The notes beneath the pieces are model-generated. The model had not been told where the DNA came from and did not search any database. It was given only the letters and a program-made list of their open reading frames with translations. Made by a program: the position numbers and the translations under genes. DNA of 9,363 nucleotides from JABEVB01 sp049965775. GTDB lineage: Bacteria > Planctomycetota > Phycisphaerae > WQYP01. The stretch lies in contig JBMFVX010000121.1 of NCBI GenBank assembly GCA_049965775.1, positions 1 to 9,363 on the forward strand. Direction: 5' to 3'. Within the stretch, counting starts at the first letter, position 1, and the number at the start of each line of letters is the position of its first letter. Below, one piece after another: positions 5,280 through 9,363 of the stretch.

Positions 5280-8200
5280 CGAAATCTCTTTTTTCCAAAG
5301 CACTCCAATGCCAACGGCACCGATGCTGTGTGCAACGCGCCGCTGCAGGTAGGCGAGCAAGGGTTTACCGACACCGGCGTACAGGTAAAACGATGGGGCG
5401 ATTGGACGCTTACGTTCAGGCTGGTACAGCAATCACAAACATATCTCGATGTAACGCTGGGCGAAGGCATGCCTCTCGTGTGGATACAGCCGCATGGGGC
5501 TTCGCTGACAATTACCGCCGACAATAACGCCGTGTTTCTTCGACCCGATGGAAATAAGGCGAGTTTTCCCTATTATCGGCGCAGCCTCATCATTCGCGTG
5601 GCCAATCGTATGTATGGTATTTATTTGCCGCCCAATTCGGTCATGACCCGGTCCGCGTCTAACCACGCACGTCTGGATGTCTCCGAAAGCAGCGCCATGC
5701 CCTTTGTTGCCATCGCCCCACTTAACACCCGGCACGATCTGGCGTTTTATCGTCCAGTGGCGGCGTCGCTGCCTATTGGCAGTCATTACAACTGGACTTA
5801 CGATGCTTCCAGCGGCAGGGTGACCACAACGTGGCATGTGCTTACGAAAGCCCTTGTGCCCAACAGCCCGCCGTTAGTGGCTCAAAGCTGGCTGCCGCAC
5901 CAATGGATGCAGGCCCATTACACTCTTAACCTTAACGGACCTTCGTATTTTTCGCCTCGCGGGCCGCTTAAAACTTGTGTTGGCAATAATTTTAAACTCT
6001 CGTGGAGCATTGGTGGTTTCCTGCCATTCTTGCCGGCCCCCGGGACTTTTGCCAAGGCCGCTGGTTTCAATACCACCATCATGAAGACTTTGCTGGCACA
6101 TTGCGCCAATAACCCCAACTACGGGGATGATACCTATTGGGGCGGCAAAGATTTATTGCGCTTTGCCCAATACATGGCAATGGCCCATGAGTTGGGCAAT
6201 CCGCTTGCCAACAAGCTGCAGCACGAAGCAAGCCGCGCCCTGGGCGACTGGCTTACCTACTCCCCTGGCGAAACGGCCCATTACTTCGCATGGTATAAAA
6301 ACTGGCATGCTTTGGTAGGCTTTAAGGACAGCTACGACTCGGCAAAATTCAACGATCAGCATTTTCATTACGGGTATTTCACCTACAGCACCGCCCTGTT
6401 GGCCATGCAGGACCCCGGCTTCCTCAAGAAATTCGGCCCAATGATCACGCTCGTGGCAAAGGAATACGCCAACTGGAACCGCAAGGATAATCGCTTCCCC
6501 CTCCTGCGTACCTTTGACGTGTGGGCAGGCCATTCCTGGGCAGGCGGCCTTGGCTCACCGGGTGGAGAAAATCAGGAATCGAGTTCAGAAGCCATGCAGT
6601 CGTGGATAGGAATGTACCTGCTGGGCATGATGTTAGACAACAAACGCATGGAAGCGACCGGTGCGATGGGCTATGCAATAGAATCGCGTGCCGCGCTCGA
6701 TTACTGGTTCAATCAGCCGGGCGATTTATTTCCGCCCCAATACAAGCACCCTATTTTGGGCATGGTGTGGTCGGGCGGCGGAGTCTGGGGAACTTATTTC
6801 AGCGGCGACCCTGCCTGGATTTATGGCATTCAATGTTTGCCCCAATCGCCCAGGCTGGATTATCTGGTGCGCTATCGCCGCTTCGCCAAAGCGCTTTTTC
6901 ATAACATGCTCGCCATTCAAAAGGCAAAGACGGGCTCAGATGATTTATCCAAGATGGGCGACCTGGGAAATGTACTGCTGGCTCAAGCCTCGCAGGCGGA
7001 CCTCGCCTGGGCCATCCAACAGTTCAATCGGTTGTGGGCTGCTGACAGCCCAATCGTTCACGACAACATGGAAGCCGGCGTCACCTATTACGATGCACAC
7101 GCCTACCACGAACTTGGCCATCGCCTTTGGCAGGTGCATTTCTCCCTGGGCACTGCGGCCGGCTACCTTAACCAGACAACCAAGTTAGCCAGCTATGTCG
7201 CGTATAATCCTCACCGCTATCCATTGGTAATTACCGCAAAGCTGGCCAAGAAAACGCTCGGCTGCTTAGTGGCGCTACCGCGGCGGCTGGTTGTGGTGCA
7301 CCATCTGCAGCCGGTATCCGCATCTGCGGCCATACAAGCCACGCTACCGGCTGACTCAGCAACCCATGTAGGTCGCAACCTGCAAAATGTTTTTGTGGTG
7401 TTTTCAAAGCCGGTGCAGCTAACATCACTCCACGGGGTGAAACTTACCGGCCCAACCAGCCCTTCCATCAGCCTGTCGCTGGTTCATCACCAGCGTGTGC
7501 TCGTATGCACACTGGGAGGCCTGCTGCAGCCTGGCGCGACCTACACGCTCGCGGTGCCGCCCGGTGTGAAAACAACCTCCGGAAAAGTTTTTTTAGCCTC
7601 CGCAACAGCCATTCGATTTACCATGGCCGCGGAGCCGCCGCTGCGTCTGGTGCGTACCATTCCGCGCAATAATGCCTCACGCGTTGCATCGGCAACGGCT
7701 ATCAAACTGCAATTCAATGATCCGATCAAGGCCACATCGCTCGCGGGAATTCACTTTGTTGGTCAGAATGCGGTGGCGGTTAACTGCCAGCTTTTCCATC
7801 ACGGGTTCGGCGTACTGGTCAAGCCATTACAGGCACTGCAAACCGATGCAACCTATACGCTGGCCATCGGGCCGAGCGTCTCGTCTATAGGCGGGCATTG
7901 CTTTAAGCATCAACATTCCATTGCCTTCAGCACGCAACCGGTGCCATGCCCCCCGAATGTCTATACCGAATCGTTTGTGGGCCACGGCGTAAACACCGAT
8001 GGCACCGTCCAAGTAGACCTGCGTAATAAGGAACATCCGCACTCGGGCTTGTATGCCATCAAAATAACCGGCGGAGCCAAGGGTGGATCGGCCTACTTTT
8101 TTAACGGCAGAAGTGATCATGGCGAAGGCTATAAGCCGGTAAACCTGACAGGGTATAAATACCTGCAATTTTATATCTGCGGAGACACCAGTTCCGTCTG

Positions 8201-8390
8201 GTTTAAGATCGGGCACCCGGTGTTTGACGGGGCATTCCTTCAGACCCATCTCACAGGCATTACCGCGCATTATAAGCGAATGTTGCTGCCGGTGCCCAAA
8301 CCCAAAGGGCACATCGGCACGCTGTTTGTCATAAGCATAAAGCCCAACAAAACGATTTATCTCGACGACATGCGCTTTATTAAAAAGTAA
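5280..8390 (+). CDS. GH81 endo-beta-1,3-glucanase with two Ig-like domains and a C-terminal jelly-roll domain (N terminus missing)
   Basis: The enzyme should cleave beta-1,3-glucans such as laminarin, curdlan or fungal cell wall, and be secreted; its signal peptide would lie in the gap. The N-terminal beta-sandwich is recognisable (NLFFPK, then RWGDWTLTF). The catalytic barrel holds YGDDTYWGGKDL (from about 6118), FNDQHFHYGYF with the putative catalytic Asp at 6354-6356 (the family usually reads NDHHFH), RTFDVWAGHSWAGGL, and ENQESSSEAM. In the last, Glu at 6576-6578 and at 6588-6590 match the two family Glu residues spaced by four. IYGIQCLPQSPRLDYL and YVAYNPHRYP match later family segments. 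After that come two SbsA-like (Big_5-type) Ig domains at about 7320-7620 and 7640-7940, then a domain with NLTGYKYLQFYI and an ending IYLDDMRFIKK, typical of carbohydrate-binding jelly rolls. The enzyme call is strong; substrate binding by the last domain is inferred. Confidence 0.88.
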   Translation, partial: RNLFFPKHSNANGTDAVCNAPLQVGEQGFTDTGVQVKRWGDWTLTFRLVQQSQTYLDVTLGEGMPLVWIQPHGASLTITADNNAVFLRPDGNKASFPYYRRSLIIRVANRMYGIYLPPNSVMTRSASNHARLDVSESSAMPFVAIAPLNTRHDLAFYRPVAASLPIGSHYNWTYDASSGRVTTTWHVLTKALVPNSPPLVAQSWLPHQWMQAHYTLNLNGPSYFSPRGPLKTCVGNNFKLSWSIGGFLPFLPAPGTFAKAAGFNTTIMKTLLAHCANNPNYGDDTYWGGKDLLRFAQYMAMAHELGNPLANKLQHEASRALGDWLTYSPGETAHYFAWYKNWHALVGFKDSYDSAKFNDQHFHYGYFTYSTALLAMQDPGFLKKFGPMITLVAKEYANWNRKDNRFPLLRTFDVWAGHSWAGGLGSPGGENQESSSEAMQSWIGMYLLGMMLDNKRMEATGAMGYAIESRAALDYWFNQPGDLFPPQYKHPILGMVWSGGGVWGTYFSGDPAWIYGIQCLPQSPRLDYLVRYRRFAKALFHNMLAIQKAKTGSDDLSKMGDLGNVLLAQASQADLAWAIQQFNRLWAADSPIVHDNMEAGVTYYDAHAYHELGHRLWQVHFSLGTAAGYLNQTTKLASYVAYNPHRYPLVITAKLAKKTLGCLVALPRRLVVVHHLQPVSASAAIQATLPADSATHVGRNLQNVFVVFSKPVQLTSLHGVKLTGPTSPSISLSLVHHQRVLVCTLGGLLQPGATYTLAVPPGVKTTSGKVFLASATAIRFTMAAEPPLRLVRTIPRNNASRVASATAIKLQFNDPIKATSLAGIHFVGQNAVAVNCQLFHHGFGVLVKPLQALQTDATYTLAIGPSVSSIGGHCFKHQHSIAFSTQPVPCPPNVYTESFVGHGVNTDGTVQVDLRNKEHPHSGLYAIKITGGAKGGSAYFFNGRSDHGEGYKPVNLTGYKYLQFYICGDTSSVWFKIGHPVFDGAFLQTHLTGITAHYKRMLLPVPKPKGHIGTLFVISIKPNKTIYLDDMRFIKK

Positions 8391-8545
8391 GCTGCCGGCG
8401 AGCAGATGTACCCTATGATTTGGCGACCGGCAAAGCCATCTGCCTCCATGCGACGGTGAGCGAGCATAATAGGCTACGCGCAGCCGGATTTAACCGTTAC
8501 ACTTCAAATGACTGAAATTCGCTGCACTATGGAGATTCAGGTTCA
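8391..8545. other. 155-base spacer with an inverted repeat and a shared 15-base word
   Basis: GCAGATG (8402-8408) and CATCTGC (8437-8443) form a perfect 7-base inverted repeat around a 28-base loop; there is no T tract, so it is not a standard terminator. The loop contains TATGATTTGGCGACC (8414-8428), identical to 1173-1187 upstream of aroC. One plus-strand frame is open from 8384 to a TGA at about 8513 but has no start codon. No clear promoter for the next gene is visible. Confidence 0.35.
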
Positions 8546-9256
8546 ATGGACAACGCCAGGCAATCTCAGGAAATTCCTTCCGCCGGGCCCGCTCGACTTT
8601 GGCTGGTACGGCACGGGCAGACCGATTGGAATGCCCAGCGGCGCATACAGGGGCACACCCCGACGGAGCTTAACGAAGTTGGCCGCCAACAGGCCGCCAA
8701 GCTGGCCCTTTGGTTTGGGCGAAGGTCGTTTCAAGCGATTTGGTCCAGCGATCTGCCGCGAGCCCGACAAACCGCCGAACCGATTGCCGCAGCGCTGGGC
8801 TTAACCGTTTGCACCACGCCGTTGCTGCGCGAGCGGAATCTCGGGCCTTACGAAGGCAAAACATGGGATGAGGTGAGCGCCTTGCGCAGCGGCCTGCCGG
8901 GCGTCAATGGCACGCAACAAGGTGACCTCGCCGACTGGACCGGCGTGCCTCATGTTGAAAGCGATCAAACATTGTGGCATCGAATTCGTGATTGCCTCAC
9001 AGACATATCGCAAAAACATGCCGATCAAAACGTACTGATCATCACACACGGCGGCGTAATTAAACATTCAGTGTGGCATATTCTAGGCCTGCCGGCTGGC
9101 GCCCCGCGGCGCTTTCCATTGGCCAATGGCATCACGGCGGTGGTGCAGCAACGACCAGAGGGATTTTATCTCTTGAGCTTGTTTGATACGGCGCTGATTG
9201 ACGGCGATACATCCGCCGCCGATACGGCCAGCGCAATTGCTTCGCCATCGGCTTGA
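8546..9256 (+). CDS. Histidine phosphatase superfamily protein (phosphoglycerate-mutase-like)
   Basis: This is a cytoplasmic phosphohydrolase or phosphomutase of the dPGM/CobC/GpmB branch, using a phosphohistidine intermediate. The 236-residue product has the RHG motif LVRHGQTDWN with nucleophile His23, SSDLPRARQTAEPI with the phosphate-binding Arg near 72-74, LLRERNLGPYEGKTW with Glu96 as likely acid-base residue, and LIITHGGVIKHS with the second catalytic His168. Length is typical of the broad-specificity GpmB/CobC type. Nothing near it points to cobalamin synthesis, so alpha-ribazole phosphatase is possible but unsupported. The ~35 C-terminal residues, rich in Ala, Ser and Asp, fall outside the core. 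ATG 8546 is the only ATG close to the core; GGAG at 8531-8534 and AGG at 8539-8541 are weak ribosome-binding candidates. Substrate unknown. Confidence 0.88.
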   Translation: MDNARQSQEIPSAGPARLWLVRHGQTDWNAQRRIQGHTPTELNEVGRQQAAKLALWFGRRSFQAIWSSDLPRARQTAEPIAAALGLTVCTTPLLRERNLGPYEGKTWDEVSALRSGLPGVNGTQQGDLADWTGVPHVESDQTLWHRIRDCLTDISQKHADQNVLIITHGGVIKHSVWHILGLPAGAPRRFPLANGITAVVQQRPEGFYLLSLFDTALIDGDTSAADTASAIASPSA

Positions 9257-9271
9257 GCGGCCACGAAACAA

Positions 9272-9363
9272 CTAGGCTTTCAATTCTGGCTCTTCGGGCA
9301 ATCGAGTGGGTAAATTATCCTGAAAAACATGATATGATCCTTCATTGACGGTCGTTTTCTGCT
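9272..9363 (-). CDS. C terminus of an unidentified protein entering from the right edge
   Basis: On the minus strand a frame runs from the window edge to a TAG at 9272-9274 and gives 30 residues ending QDNLPTRLPEEPELKA. The wording (a TVNEGSYHVF segment, then a Pro/Glu-rich tail) and the ordinary codon use look like a real C terminus, and its stop lies 15 bases from the histidine-phosphatase stop, so the two genes converge. I do not recognise the family, and only about 90 bases are visible. Confidence 0.55.
   Translation of the reverse strand, partial: QKTTVNEGSYHVFQDNLPTRLPEEPELKA

Noticed and set aside
8394..8443. Rho-independent terminator after the glucanase
   Set aside because: The inverted repeat has a 28-base loop, a 7-base stem and no T tract.
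9333..9338. TATGAT as a -10 box near the right edge
   Set aside because: No -35 at a proper distance, and it falls inside the coding tail of the minus-strand gene.
1..9363. CRISPR array, tRNA, rRNA, insertion-sequence ends or prophage genes
   Set aside because: Reading both strands showed no regularly spaced repeats, no cloverleaf pattern, no transposase motif and no terminal inverted repeats.

Overview
The window is about 9.4 kb of bacterial chromosome-like DNA of moderate GC, with a run of unknown bases at 5186-5279, so it is a scaffold rather than closed sequence. The wording of the chorismate synthase, the HemQ-type protein and the GH81 enzyme recalls Planctomycetota (Phycisphaerae-like lineages). 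This is recall of family flavour rather than a search result, so I hold it at moderate to low confidence.

Left part (1-1373), accessory and broken: the C-terminal part of an AAA15/OLD-like ATPase enters from the left edge and stops at 770. Its stop overlaps an ATG (TAATG), where a coupled partner gene would be expected, but that frame closes after 11 codons. The DNA continues instead into the last ~70 codons of an unrelated SAM-dependent methyltransferase. About 390 bases without a convincing gene follow.

Middle part (1374-4689), housekeeping: aroC (chorismate synthase, last step of the shikimate pathway) runs rightward. It converges with 17 bases between it and a leftward HemQ/chlorite-dismutase-family gene (haem biosynthesis). 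Upstream of that gene, on the same strand, lies a class II tRNA/poly(A) nucleotidyltransferase.

Right part (4690-9363): a divergent gene encodes a membrane-anchored thioredoxin-like protein with a WCVPC active site. The sequence gap interrupts it. On the far side is a secreted-type GH81 endo-beta-1,3-glucanase lacking its N terminus, followed by two Ig-like domains and a probable C-terminal carbohydrate-binding jelly roll. The two halves share a frame across the Ns, but they look like two genes wrongly joined by a gap of nominal size. A histidine-phosphatase (phosphoglycerate-mutase-like) gene follows. The last 92 bases hold the C terminus of a leftward gene entering from the right edge.

The most general signal is regulatory. 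Three unrelated genes (aroC, the nucleotidyltransferase and the thioredoxin gene) each have a -10-like hexamer ending exactly 7 nt before the preferred ATG and no Shine-Dalgarno sequence, which predicts leaderless mRNAs. hemQ instead has a GGAG ribosome-binding site and a longer leader. I found no CRISPR array, tRNA, rRNA or complete mobile element, and no clear new defence system beyond the truncated ATPase module.
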